DNA of 64,000 nt from Cohnella phaseoli. Its GTDB lineage: Bacteria > Bacillota > Bacilli > Paenibacillales > Paenibacillaceae. The notes beneath the pieces were generated by a model. That model ran no database searches. It was not told the DNA's origin and saw only the letters and a program-made list of their open reading frames with translations. A program made the translations under genes and the position numbers. Below, in pieces: positions 33,449 to 42,000 of the stretch. The DNA lies in contig NZ_QRDZ01000036.1 in assembly GCF_003386235.1 (NCBI RefSeq), positions 37,052 through 101,051 of the forward strand, read 5' to 3'. The first letter of the stretch is position 1. Each line of letters starts with the position of its first letter.

Positions 33449-36120
33449 GCGAATCCCTTCCTCTCTTCGAATGCTGCGCGGCTTTCCCAAGCCGTCAATG
33501 TTACAGGGCCGATCAGACCAGCAGGGGCCGGAACGTCCCTGCGGAAATCGTCTTCCCTGAAATAGGGGCCGAGCGTGTTGGTCACGGTTACCCTGAGCCG
33601 ATTCTCGCCGGACTTAAGCGCCTCAGGCGGGAGCACCCACCGGTAAGGAGGACACAGCCTTGGAGACAGCTCTTGGCCGTTTACCGCAAGCGCGGCGATT
33701 TCTCCGACCTCTCCCAGATCCAGCGCGTAACTTTCCTTCAAGCTGTCCAGCTCGAACGACGCCTCGTAGTCGACGCTCCCGCAGAACGCCTCCATCCCCT
33801 CCATACGGCCCCAATCGCCAAGCCCGGACAAGCGAGCCGAGTCAGGCGCCGGAGCTTCCAGGAGAGAGCTGCGAACGGCCGTCGCGCGCCATTCCTCGAC
33901 ACGTCGCTCCCCGATTCGCATCTTCAGGTGGAGATTTCCATCCTCCGTCCGCTGCGCACGATGCCACTCGTCTGTAGAGAGTCCCAGCTCCGCCGCGCTC
34001 CCCCCATGTCCGTCTCCGTCCGGATCGACGACAATAAAGCAGGATTCGTACGGCTCCAGACGAATCGGAGCGCGAATCCGATCTCCCGCACGGTCGTACA
34101 GCGGCAGCTTCTCGATTTTTCCGTCCATCGGCGTCCAGCGCTCAGCCACTCCGTCAGCGGGAAATGCGACGATGTCCTCGAACGTCTCTTCGACGCTTTC
34201 GTTGTTGAGGAAGAAAATCTGCAGGCCGCTCTTCTCGTAATGACAGAAGCGAAGCTCGGGGAACGGCTTCGTCGTTCCGACGCCTGGCGCCAGCCAATGG
34301 GACAGGCGCTCCGCCAATTCGTCCAGCCCGACGGGCTCTCCGCCTTCCACAGCGGCACGGTTCACCGACACCACCTTGCCTCCGGACCGGATAAATGCCT
34401 TGAGCCGTTCTCGAACCGATGCCGGAAGCCGGACGATCCCCGGAAGCACGACGACGGAGAAGCGTTCGTCGCGGATACGCAGCGTTCCTCCCCCAATCTC
34501 GCAGCGATCCTCGTCTACCAGCAGATCCATCGACAAAATATCAAAATCGTACTGGCTCTGCATCAACGCCTTGCACACCCCATCCAGCTCGTTCTCGTCT
34601 CCTCCCCAGTGCGCCTCGGCCGGATACAGGACGGCGATCGGCGCGACATGCCGCGCTTCCCTGAGCATGAGGCAGGAACGGTTCGCGTAGTCCCCCCATT
34701 GCCTGAAATACGGCCACTGCGGATTGCGTCCGCCCGCATAGAAGTGAGGAGGACAATCCGGATCCGGAAAAATCGGGGAAAACGCGTGCGGCACATACCA
34801 ATTCGTCCCCCTGGCCGTCATCCAGTCGGTCAGCCATTTCATCTCCCGCAGGCCGAGGTCCCAGCCGTAAGCGCCGAAGTTCTCGCACATGACCAAGCTT
34901 GTGCCTACCTCCAGATGCGCCGCCGATTGGGCCAGCTTGGCCAAGGTGTAGTGGAAGAAGTCGGGATAAGGACGGTCACGATACGTTTTGAATTGCGGAA
35001 AATGCTCCTCGTAGGAGGAGCTCTTCTGCTCCGAATCGACCTGGCGCAGCACGAAATCGTAACCGCCCATATCGAAGTGCTTCGTCGTACGAAAAAAATG
35101 CCCGACGCCGAAGCCGTGATTCATATGCGCCCGATTATCCTCGACGACGTGCCCGATGAACTGCACTCCGTTCGCGTGGCACCAACGCTGGATGCGGGCG
35201 AAAAAGTTTTCCGAGAACAGCTTCGTAAGATGATCCATAAAATCGGTCCGGAAGCTTGCGGCATTCTCCTCGTCCTCGTCCAGCCACAGCGCTTCGACGC
35301 AGCCATACAGGTCGTATCCGCACCTCTGCTCGAAAGTATGCCGCACCGAACTCGGCCACGGGAAGCAGGGCGTCTCCTCCCCGAATAGCACGTCGTAGGA
35401 ACCGAAATTTTCAAAGCTGGTCTCGTCCCCGAAGAAGCCCTTCAAGGTCGTGCCCCAATATTCCGGAAAACGGCGCTTGGTCGCTTCGTAGGTAAGCTCG
35501 ATAAAGCAGTCCGTCACTTCGGGCGACAGGTAATCGACCATCTTGTCGAACATGCGCCCGCTCCACGAGGGCTTAACCCCGATGACATGGACCGTCCACG
35601 AAGCCGCCTCTCCCGCTTCCCGACGCTCGCGCGCCCATGCCTGCCATTCCGTCCATTGCGCGAATGCCGCCCGTTCTCCCCTCTCCTCAGGAACGCAGAC
35701 GATTTTGAACAACTCCCCGTCCAGAGGCATGGCCTCGGGCTCTTCCCCTTCGGCGCTCCACAGGAAGCTCGTCTTCGTCAGCACCTGCATCCGATAATCG
35801 GGCATTCTCTCCAACACTTTGCCTCCGGCAATGCCTGACGGATAATATTCCTCGTCGAACATCCATACGTCCATGCCAAGCCTTCTCGCTTCGTCCAGAC
35901 AGATGCCGACGTCCCTCCACCAGCCTTCGCCCAAATAATCTGCGTGAGGGCGAGACTCGATGACGAAGCCGCCGCAGCCGCCCTCCTCCATCGCGCAAAT
36001 CTCCCGGCGCAGCGCTTCCTCCGTCTCCTCTGGCGCTCCGTGCAGCCACAGCAACGGAAACAGGCTGCGCGGCGGTTCGTCGGAAACAAATCGCTCGCGC
36101 AGCAAGTCGGATGATTTCAT
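33445..36120 (-). CDS. GH106-like glycoside hydrolase, putative alpha-L-rhamnosidase (paralogue B)
   Basis: The 891-residue product is a paralogue of 19170-21818; both share FxLxWLHG, IESRPHADYLG, MFDEEYYPSGIAGG, GFFGDE and ENFGAYGWDLGLREMKWLTDW. Its acidic residues in GFFGDET and CENFGAYG are the likely catalytic ones. Residues ~770-870 form a GH2-like sugar-binding sandwich (LAVNGQELSPRLCPPYRW). AGAGGAGGG precedes the ATG. The GH78 gene overlaps its end by four bases, so the two probably act on the same substrate. Family assignment rests on motif resemblance. Confidence 0.65.
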   Translation of the reverse strand: MKSSDLLRERFVSDEPPRSLFPLLWLHGAPEETEEALRREICAMEEGGCGGFVIESRPHADYLGEGWWRDVGICLDEARRLGMDVWMFDEEYYPSGIAGGKVLERMPDYRMQVLTKTSFLWSAEGEEPEAMPLDGELFKIVCVPEERGERAAFAQWTEWQAWARERREAGEAASWTVHVIGVKPSWSGRMFDKMVDYLSPEVTDCFIELTYEATKRRFPEYWGTTLKGFFGDETSFENFGSYDVLFGEETPCFPWPSSVRHTFEQRCGYDLYGCVEALWLDEDEENAASFRTDFMDHLTKLFSENFFARIQRWCHANGVQFIGHVVEDNRAHMNHGFGVGHFFRTTKHFDMGGYDFVLRQVDSEQKSSSYEEHFPQFKTYRDRPYPDFFHYTLAKLAQSAAHLEVGTSLVMCENFGAYGWDLGLREMKWLTDWMTARGTNWYVPHAFSPIFPDPDCPPHFYAGGRNPQWPYFRQWGDYANRSCLMLREARHVAPIAVLYPAEAHWGGDENELDGVCKALMQSQYDFDILSMDLLVDEDRCEIGGGTLRIRDERFSVVVLPGIVRLPASVRERLKAFIRSGGKVVSVNRAAVEGGEPVGLDELAERLSHWLAPGVGTTKPFPELRFCHYEKSGLQIFFLNNESVEETFEDIVAFPADGVAERWTPMDGKIEKLPLYDRAGDRIRAPIRLEPYESCFIVVDPDGDGHGGSAAELGLSTDEWHRAQRTEDGNLHLKMRIGERRVEEWRATAVRSSLLEAPAPDSARLSGLGDWGRMEGMEAFCGSVDYEASFELDSLKESYALDLGEVGEIAALAVNGQELSPRLCPPYRWVLPPEALKSGENRLRVTVTNTLGPYFREDDFRRDVPAPAGLIGPVTLTAWESRAAFEERKGFA

Positions 36121-36214
36121 GAAAATGCCCTCCTCTGTCGATCATAAGCCGATTGTAGCAGTCGGCCGATTCGACCCGGGAGGGCGCAGCTATCGGATGA
36201 GGTGGACAATACGA

Positions 36215-37153
36215 TCATTTTCCGGCGAGAAAGTGCTCGCGGTATTGCTTGGGGCTCATTCCTTCGCGCTGCCGGAACAAACGGCTGAAATACTTGCTGT
36301 CCTCGTAGCCGCAGACGAAAGCGATCTCCTTCACCGACAGCTCCGTCCCCAGCAGCAGCCGCGCCCCTTTCTCCATCCTGAGCTTGGTCGCATACTCCAG
36401 CGGCGGGAGCCCGGTCTGCTCCTTAAACAAGCGATGAAAATGAGGAGCGCTAAAGAACACTTCCTCTCGCCAACGATTGTGGATCTCGCCCGCGTCCGTG
36501 TTGTCCCTTACGGCATCGTGGATTTTCAGGATATAATCGGTAATCTCCGCTCTGCCCTTCGATTCCGTCTTCGTCTTCCTGTCGCCCAGCGACTCGTATG
36601 TCAGTTCGCCTTCCTGAAGCCCCGTCGCCAGAACCAGCAGCAGCCGCAGCATAGCAGACTGCAGCTCAAGCTTGCGGAAAGGCCGCTCCTCGCGGAACGC
36701 CTCGACGACGCTCTCGATCAACCTGCGGATTTCCTCTCCTACCCCGTCGATCCTCACCAGATTCGGCAGCCAGACGGAGCTCAAGCTTGATGCTTCCCCG
36801 GGAGCTTCGTCCGGGCGGATCGGTCCGGCCTCTTCCCCGACGATCTGCAGAAGCTCCTCTTCCGAACGAGGCTCCCAATCGAAATGAATCGCCCAATGCG
36901 CGTAACCGGACGATGCGTCGAGGTCGTCCCGAAAAGAGTGCAGCACCCCCGGAGGGATCATAAGCAGGCTCCCTTCCTTGTAAACATACGGCCCGCTTTC
37001 CGTGTACAGGACTCCTCGTCCCTTGTCGACCAGAATAAACTCATGGTCGCGAATATAGCGAGAGGGTACCTTTAACGGGAAATCCGTATAATGAGCGAAG
37101 CGCACGTAAGGCCTGATCTCCCTGAATTGCGCCAATTGAACGAAGGGCGGCAT
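36215..37153 (-). CDS. AraC-family transcriptional regulator
   Basis: This 312-residue regulator has an N-terminal cupin (FILVDKGRGVLYTESG, LLMIPPGVLHSF) and a C-terminal AraC domain ending CGYEDSKYFSRLFRQREGMSPKQYREHF. It is immediately upstream of the GH106-GH78 gene pair in the same direction, 94 bases apart, so it is the likely sugar-responsive activator of these enzymes, acting alongside the YesM/YesN pair that probably serves the importer. Confidence 0.9.
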   Translation of the reverse strand: MPPFVQLAQFREIRPYVRFAHYTDFPLKVPSRYIRDHEFILVDKGRGVLYTESGPYVYKEGSLLMIPPGVLHSFRDDLDASSGYAHWAIHFDWEPRSEEELLQIVGEEAGPIRPDEAPGEASSLSSVWLPNLVRIDGVGEEIRRLIESVVEAFREERPFRKLELQSAMLRLLLVLATGLQEGELTYESLGDRKTKTESKGRAEITDYILKIHDAVRDNTDAGEIHNRWREEVFFSAPHFHRLFKEQTGLPPLEYATKLRMEKGARLLLGTELSVKEIAFVCGYEDSKYFSRLFRQREGMSPKQYREHFLAGK

Positions 37154-37293
37154 CGTCTTTCATTCCCCTACTATAAGCTGTGTGGTTGGTCCTTTATAAC
37201 TTTTCGCAGAAAATGGCCGGATTCCTTCAAGACTAGCAGACGTTCCTTTTGTCCGCTCCCGCTCCGAACTCCAAAATTTAAATGCCAAATCCC

Positions 37294-37322
37294 TTGCATT
37301 TTCAGCCTCCATCCCCTATAAT
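37294..37322 (+). promoter_or_regulatory. Promoter of tRNA-Arg
   Basis: TTGCAT at 37294-37299 and a consensus TATAAT at 37317-37322 are 17 bases apart, about 22 bases upstream of the tRNA. Confidence 0.88.
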
Positions 37323-37343
37323 AACTCTTGCTGTACTTAACGA

Positions 37344-37418
37344 GCGCCCGTGGTCCAACGGATATGACGCAGCCCTCCGAAGGCTGAGATTGAGGTTCGA
37401 TTCCTCACGGGCGCGCCA
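37344..37418 (+). tRNA. tRNA-Arg (anticodon CCG)
   Basis: The acceptor GCGCCCG pairs with CGGGCGC, with discriminator G and an encoded CCA. The anticodon stem CAGCC/GGCTG closes the loop CTCCGAA, giving CCG, which reads CGG. The T arm GAGG-TTCGATT-CCTC is canonical. It has its own promoter and terminator. Confidence 0.96.
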
Positions 37419-37434
37419 CCTATACAATTAACAT

Positions 37435-37459
37435 ACCGGCCGACTCGGCCGGTTTTTTT
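37435..37459 (+). terminator. Terminator of tRNA-Arg
   Basis: ACCGGCCGACTCGGCCGGT folds into a compact stem followed by seven T. Confidence 0.93.
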
Positions 37460-37498
37460 GTATTCTCTCGATCGATGAAACGCTCCACGCAAATCAAC

Positions 37499-37538
37499 TT
37501 TGACTTTCTTTGACTTTTGCACTCGAATTCGCTATGAT
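37499..37538 (+). promoter_or_regulatory. clpP promoter with overlapping CtsR operator
   Basis: TTTGACTTTCTTTGACT at 37499-37515 is a full match to the CtsR heptad repeat read on the opposite strand. Its second half overlaps the -35 TTGACT (37510-37515), which is 17 bases from TATGAT (37533-37538). CtsR would repress clpP until heat or protein stress. Confidence 0.93.
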
Positions 37539-37571
37539 AAAAAAACCAATACATGAGGAGGGACGCCAAAC

Positions 37572-38156
37572 ATGAGTTTTGTACCTATGGTTGTCGAGCA
37601 AACCAATCGAGGAGAGCGGGCTTATGATATCTATTCCCGCTTATTGAAAGATCGAATCGTATTTCTGGGCACACAGGTGAACGACGTAGTCGCCAACTCC
37701 ATCATCGCTCAGCTGCTGTTCCTGGCGGCCGAAGATCCGGAAAAGGACATCCACCTCTACATCAACAGCCCGGGCGGTTCGATTACGGCCGGAATGGCCA
37801 TATACGACACGATGCAGTTCATCAAGCCGGACGTCTCCACGATCTGCGTAGGCATGGCCGCATCGATGGGCGCATTCCTGCTCGCCGCCGGCGCGAAGGG
37901 CAAGCGTTTCGCCCTGCCGAACAGCGAAGTGATGATCCACCAGCCGCTTGGAGGAGCCGAAGGCCAAGCCAGCGACATCGAAATCCGCGCGCGCAGAATA
38001 CTGAAGCTGCGGGATAAGCTGAACGGCATTCTCGCCGAACGCACAGGTCAGCCTTTGGAGAGAATCGAGAAGGATACCGACCGCGACAATTTCATGGAAG
38101 CCGAAGTCGCTCGCGAATACGGACTGATCGATAAAGTCATCGACAAAGTCAATTAA
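37572..38156 (+). CDS. clpP: ATP-dependent Clp protease proteolytic subunit ClpP
   Basis: The 194-residue serine peptidase forms the tetradecameric chamber used with ClpC, ClpX or ClpE. The catalytic residues Ser98 (GMAASMGAF) and His123 (MIHQPLGG) are at the standard positions, and the C-terminal Asp lies in the expected region. GAGGAGGG precedes the ATG. It is a single-gene transcript between the CtsR-controlled promoter and the terminator at 38171. Confidence 0.98.
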   Translation: MSFVPMVVEQTNRGERAYDIYSRLLKDRIVFLGTQVNDVVANSIIAQLLFLAAEDPEKDIHLYINSPGGSITAGMAIYDTMQFIKPDVSTICVGMAASMGAFLLAAGAKGKRFALPNSEVMIHQPLGGAEGQASDIEIRARRILKLRDKLNGILAERTGQPLERIEKDTDRDNFMEAEVAREYGLIDKVIDKVN

Positions 38157-38170
38157 TCCGCTTCACCGCC

Positions 38171-38217
38171 AAGGAGCTGTTCCGCCTCGTCAAGAGGACG
38201 GGAACAGCTCCTTTTTT
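38171..38217 (+). terminator. Terminator of clpP
   Basis: AAGGAGCTGTTCC and GGAACAGCTCC pair and are followed by six T. Confidence 0.93.
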
Positions 38218-38382
38218 ACCGAAAAATAAATAGCATAATTCCATATTTATGTCAATAAAAATTCAAAAGATTGAATGCCCTCTCTGCTAACCCGCCAAAC
38301 CATGGTATCCTGTAAGATGTAGGATTCCATTTAGACCCAGTTCTAGCTATCTCTTAGGAACTTTGGAAGAGAGGAATTATGT

Positions 38383-38637
38383 ATGCTCGAAAGACCGTAT
38401 CCTTATTTAGTATCGTCCGAGACTCCGTCTGCGGCAGGCTGCGCGAACTCCGTTCCCGTAGACATGGTAGCAGCTCGTCGATTGAGCGATAAAGCATCCT
38501 TGCTTCGCCCGCTTAAAGATGAGCATCTGTTGGAAGTTTACAGAGAAGCCAAGAAGATGAATCTGTCTCACGAGTTCATCGAGTTGTTGGAAGAAGCGCT
38601 CTCTATTCGACAGTTGAGCCACTATAAGGAAGCCTAA
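38383..38637 (+). CDS. sda: Sporulation histidine kinase inhibitor Sda (N-terminally extended)
   Basis: Residues ~43-84 match Sda, the 46-residue checkpoint protein that blocks the sporulation kinases when replication is disturbed: LKDEHLLEVYREAKKMNLSHEFIELLEEA followed by LSH corresponds to the two-helix hairpin. The product is 84 residues, with about 42 extra N-terminal residues. GAGAGGA sits eight bases before the ATG at 38383; the only later in-frame ATG (38464) has no ribosome site, so the extension appears real. A terminator follows. The role is inferred from the helical-hairpin match. Confidence 0.82.
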   Translation: MLERPYPYLVSSETPSAAGCANSVPVDMVAARRLSDKASLLRPLKDEHLLEVYREAKKMNLSHEFIELLEEALSIRQLSHYKEA

Positions 38638-38673
38638 ATCTGCATCTTGTTATCGCACATCTTATTCCTGCCC

Positions 38674-38707
38674 GCCCGCCGGTCTTGGCGAGCGGTTTTA
38701 TTTTTTT
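38674..38707 (+). terminator. Terminator after sda
   Basis: CCGCCGGTCTTGGCGAGCGG forms a short hairpin followed by TTTTATTTTTTT. Confidence 0.75.
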
Positions 38708-38725
38708 CAAGGTGGGACAATCGAC

Positions 38726-38789
38726 AAAAGGCCGCCTCGCGCGCCGAAGGTCCCCTGAACGGGAATCCGATCGATGCGCGAGACGGCCT
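38726..38789 (-). terminator. Terminator after the SIMPL-domain gene
   Basis: On the minus strand, AGGCCGTCTCGCGC near the stop pairs with GCGCGAGGCGGCCT over a long loop and is followed by TTTTGTCG. It faces the sda terminator in the convergent gap. Confidence 0.75.
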
Positions 38790-38806
38790 CTACCCAGCCA
38801 TCCGCC

Positions 38807-39568
38807 TTACTGCATTTCGTATTGAACGGTCACCTGCGTGCTGATCTCGATCTGCCCCGATTGCACCGAGGAGGATGCACCGGCTGCCGAAGCCATTTCA
38901 TTCATCATGACCTTCGCTTGGTCGCGGGCGTAAACAACCGGAACGTTGGCAACGTCGCCTTGCACGATGTTGACGACGCCCTTCAGCTGACGGTTGGCCG
39001 ACGTCGCTAACACTCCTGCTTTAGCGGCCGCATTTTCCATCGCCTTCTTAAGCGCATCAAGCTCGTACTGCTCCTTCTTCTCCGTAGAGAATTGCACGCC
39101 GTCCAGACGATTCGCGCCGGATTCGGTCAGAGCGTCGAACAGCTTGCCGATGTCCGGAAGCTTACGGTAAGTCACTTGAAGCGAATGAACGGCAATATAG
39201 CCCTTCAGCACGCGTCCGTCCTTCTCCGTATAATCGTATTCCGGCTGTACGTCGAACCCGGTCGTCGTGACGTCCTTCTTGGCGATGCCGAACGTCTCGT
39301 ACAGCGTCTTCTCCACTCCCGCGAACTGCTTGGCATTCGCTTGCTGAGCTTCCGTCGCTTTCTTCCCGCGCGTCTCGACCGCCAAGCGCAAATAGGCAAC
39401 GTCCGGCTCCACCATTACCGAACCGTTGGCTCCGACTGTAATCGTGTAAGGCGCCGCTTGCGCAGTTTCAGCAGACACTGTATTCCCCTCCCCCTTAACA
39501 AATCCGAACCATCCAATCACCGCTGCGGCCAGTACGACCGACAACACCTGCAAAGCTCCTTTTTTCAT
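38807..39568 (-). CDS. SIMPL-domain (DUF541) protein, membrane-anchored or secreted
   Basis: The start is ATG 39568 with GAAAGGGG at good spacing; an ATG two codons upstream is too close to it. The 253-residue product has one N-terminal hydrophobic segment (~6-24), then the SIMPL fold beginning ITVGANGSVMVEPDVAYLRLAVETRGK and ending with TQVTVQY. SIMPL proteins form multimers of unclear function at the cell envelope; the best-known ones are linked to stress or kinase signalling. No operon partner is seen. Confidence 0.85.
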   Translation of the reverse strand: MKKGALQVLSVVLAAAVIGWFGFVKGEGNTVSAETAQAAPYTITVGANGSVMVEPDVAYLRLAVETRGKKATEAQQANAKQFAGVEKTLYETFGIAKKDVTTTGFDVQPEYDYTEKDGRVLKGYIAVHSLQVTYRKLPDIGKLFDALTESGANRLDGVQFSTEKKEQYELDALKKAMENAAAKAGVLATSANRQLKGVVNIVQGDVANVPVVYARDQAKVMMNEMASAAGASSSVQSGQIEISTQVTVQYEMQ

Positions 39569-39654
39569 GACCATGCCCCTTTCATCGGTTTGTCTTTATA
39601 AACGCGACGAGAGAGACAAATGTTTCACGCCTAGGACAAAAAATCCATAAACGC

Positions 39655-39675
39655 AAAAAGCCCCTCCAGGGGGCC
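39655..39675 (-). terminator. Terminator after the HPr/Crh-like gene
   Basis: On the minus strand GGCCCCCTGGAGGGGC forms a compact stem followed by TTTTT. It ends the rapZ-yvcK-whiA-HPr cluster. Confidence 0.9.
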
Positions 39676-39689
39676 TCATGCAGAACTTA

Positions 39690-39959
39690 TTATTGATTTT
39701 CCAGTTCTTCTTTGCTCACAAGCTGCACTAAAGCGGTTACAGCCTGTTCTGCGTCCGAACCTTCCGCACTTATCGCAACTTCCGTCCCCGAGCTGATCGC
39801 CAGGCTCATAATGCCCATGATGCTCTTCGCGTTAACCTTCTTCTCGTCCTTCTCTACGAAGACGTCGGAAGAAAATTTATTGGCCTCTTGCACGAATAGT
39901 GCCGCCGGTCTGGCGTGAAGACCTGTCTTAAGCCGAACGACTACCGGCTGTCTCGTCAT
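39690..39959 (-). CDS. HPr-family phosphocarrier protein in the crh position
   Basis: The 89-residue protein has the HPr fold with regulatory Ser46 (AKSIMGIM) and His15 (TGLHARPAA). In B. subtilis the gene at this place is crh, whose product has Gln15 and cannot carry PTS phosphate; here the histidine is retained. It could therefore be a true HPr, a dual-function protein, or a Crh homologue that kept the site. Ser46 would be phosphorylated by HprK (57230-58162) and then work with CcpA. An extended -10 promoter lies upstream (40027). Confidence 0.88.
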   Translation of the reverse strand: MTRQPVVVRLKTGLHARPAALFVQEANKFSSDVFVEKDEKKVNAKSIMGIMSLAISSGTEVAISAEGSDAEQAVTALVQLVSKEELENQ

Positions 39960-40026
39960 GGACCGGATACCCCCTATCTTTAATTCGTCCCACTAGTCGG
40001 GACCTCCCGTACTCCAGCTCTACATC

Positions 40027-40035
40027 ATTATAACA
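40027..40035 (-). promoter_or_regulatory. Extended -10 promoter candidate for the HPr/Crh-like gene
   Basis: On the minus strand TGTTATAAT gives a consensus -10 with the TGn extension; no good -35 is visible. It lies in the 102-base gap after whiA. Confidence 0.5.
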
Positions 40036-40061
40036 TTGATATGAACAAATGCGCCATACGG

Positions 40062-40997
40062 TTATGCCCCGCCGTTTCGGATTTTTTCCGCCAGTTCGTC
40101 GAGCTTGCGGAGCCGATGGTTGACGCCTGACTTACTGACTTGCCCTTTCAGCAGATCTCCGACTTCCTTCAAGTTAATATCGGGATGCTGAAGTCTGACT
40201 TCGGCTACCTCCCGCAGCTTGTCGGGAAGATTGTGCAATCCCATCTCTTTGGCGAGCAGCTTGATATTATCGATCTGCCGAACGGCGGCTCCGATCGTTT
40301 TGTTCAAGTTGGCCGTCTCGCAGTTGACGATGCGGTTCACGGAATTGCGCATGTCCCGCATAATGCGGACATCCTCGAATTTGAACAGCGCCTGATGCGC
40401 GCCGATGATGTTCAGAAATTCGATGATCTTCTCGCCTTCCTTGATGTAGAGGATAAACCCTTTCTTCCGCTCGATAAACCGGGCGTTCAGATGGAACCTG
40501 TTCGCCAGATCGACGAGCGCCTTGCAGTGCTCCTCGTACATCGACGAGATTTCCAGGTGATAAGACGAGCCTTCGGGATTGTTCACTGAGCCGCCCGCCA
40601 GGAACGCGCCCCGCAAATAAGCTTTCTTGCAGCAGCTTTTGCGCACAAGCTCCTTGTCGATGCTTGGATGGAACAGAAACCCTTCCGAGACGATGCTCAA
40701 ATCGTTCAATATCGCTTCGGAGCCGGCCGGAATGCGCACGACATAGACGTTGTTTTTTTTCAGTCGCATTTTTTTACGAACGAGCAGTTCGGTCACGACT
40801 GTAAAATGACGCTTTAACAACGTATAGATCCGGCGCGATATGGCGGCGTTCTCCGTAGCGATGTCCAGCATGACCCTGCGGTTCGACAGCGAGATCGTAC
40901 CGTTCATTCGAATCAGCGCCGACAGTTCCGCCCTTTCGCAGCAGCTGTCGCCCTCAAGCATCGTGAGCTCCTTTTTGGTCTGCGCTGCAAAAGACAT
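40062..40997 (-). CDS. whiA: DNA-binding protein WhiA
   Basis: The 311-residue WhiA/YvcL has an N-terminal LAGLIDADG-derived domain (RGAFLAGGSVNNPEGSSYHLEI) and a C-terminal helix-turn-helix (INLKEVGDLLKGQVSKSGVNHRLRKL). It influences chromosome segregation and cell division in Firmicutes and sporulation in actinobacteria. It lies seven bases downstream of yvcK. Confidence 0.96.
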   Translation of the reverse strand: MSFAAQTKKELTMLEGDSCCERAELSALIRMNGTISLSNRRVMLDIATENAAISRRIYTLLKRHFTVVTELLVRKKMRLKKNNVYVVRIPAGSEAILNDLSIVSEGFLFHPSIDKELVRKSCCKKAYLRGAFLAGGSVNNPEGSSYHLEISSMYEEHCKALVDLANRFHLNARFIERKKGFILYIKEGEKIIEFLNIIGAHQALFKFEDVRIMRDMRNSVNRIVNCETANLNKTIGAAVRQIDNIKLLAKEMGLHNLPDKLREVAEVRLQHPDINLKEVGDLLKGQVSKSGVNHRLRKLDELAEKIRNGGA

Positions 40998-41004
40998 GCC
41001 TTTG

Positions 41005-41991
41005 TCACCCCTTTCTGAGCATCCAGCCCTCGACCAGCTGGTAAATATGCTCGCTTAGTTTCTTCGCGTCATGACGCAAGTAAGTGCGGAACAGGACAAG
41101 CTTGTCTGCAATTACCTTGTAGCCTCTCCGGGTAACTTCCTCCAGATCGAGGTGAACCGCCTTGGACCCCTGTTCGGCGTACAAGCTTTCCACCTGCGGG
41201 GGAATTTCCCCATCGTTCACAATAACATAATCGAATAGATGATGGCCGATATGGGCGTGAACGGCGGCCAGGTGATCGCTGACGGAGTAATTGTCCGTCT
41301 CTCCCGGCTGCGTCATGACATTGCAGACGAACAGCTTAACCGCATCCGATTCCACGATCGCTTCCGCCAGCTCCGGTACGAGCAGATTCGGGATAATGCT
41401 CGTATATAGGCTTCCCGGACCGATCAGTATCGCATCCGCTTCCCGGAGCGCTTCTACCGCTTCCGGAAGCGCCTTAACGTCGGGCGGCTCCAAGTACACT
41501 CTGCGGATAGCGAGTCCGGACTTCGGAATCGACGATTCTCCCACTACGATCGAGCCGTCTTCCATCTCCGCCTTCAGCACGATCGACTGGTTAGCCGCCG
41601 GCAGAACGCGTCCCCTGACGGCGAGAATCCGGCTTAGCTCGGTAATGCCTGTAACGAAATCTCCGGTAATGTCCGTCATCGCCGCCAGAATGAGATTGCC
41701 GAGACTATGTCCGGCCAAGCCCGTACCGTTCTGAAATCTGTATTTCAACACTTCGGCCATCAGCGGCTCCCGATCGGCAAGCGCGGTCAGTACGCTGCGA
41801 ATATCGCCGGGCGGCGGAATCTGCAGCTCCTCTCGCAAAATGCCGGAGCTGCCGCCGTCGTCGGCGACCGTGACGATGGCCGTGATGTCCAGCGGCTTTT
41901 GCTTTAAGCCGCGCAGCATGACGGACAGACCGGTGCCTCCGCCGATCACGACGATTCGCGGCTTGCGCGCAAGGGATTGTATTTTGCTCAT
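41005..41991 (-). CDS. yvcK: Gluconeogenesis factor YvcK
   Basis: This 328-residue CofD-like protein binds UDP-sugars and is needed for growth on gluconeogenic carbon and for cell shape. Visible features are VVIGGGTGLSVMLRGLK, TVADDGGSSG and GPGSLYTSIIPNLLV. GAGGTGAGGGA precedes the ATG. It is second in the conserved rapZ-yvcK-whiA cluster. Confidence 0.96.
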   Translation of the reverse strand: MSKIQSLARKPRIVVIGGGTGLSVMLRGLKQKPLDITAIVTVADDGGSSGILREELQIPPPGDIRSVLTALADREPLMAEVLKYRFQNGTGLAGHSLGNLILAAMTDITGDFVTGITELSRILAVRGRVLPAANQSIVLKAEMEDGSIVVGESSIPKSGLAIRRVYLEPPDVKALPEAVEALREADAILIGPGSLYTSIIPNLLVPELAEAIVESDAVKLFVCNVMTQPGETDNYSVSDHLAAVHAHIGHHLFDYVIVNDGEIPPQVESLYAEQGSKAVHLDLEEVTRRGYKVIADKLVLFRTYLRHDAKKLSEHIYQLVEGWMLRKG

Positions 41992-42000
41992 TCCCTCACC

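Noticed and set aside
33673..35388. A 571-codon plus-strand frame opposite the GH106-like gene
   Set aside because: Shadow of a well-supported glycosidase; no domain and no start signal.
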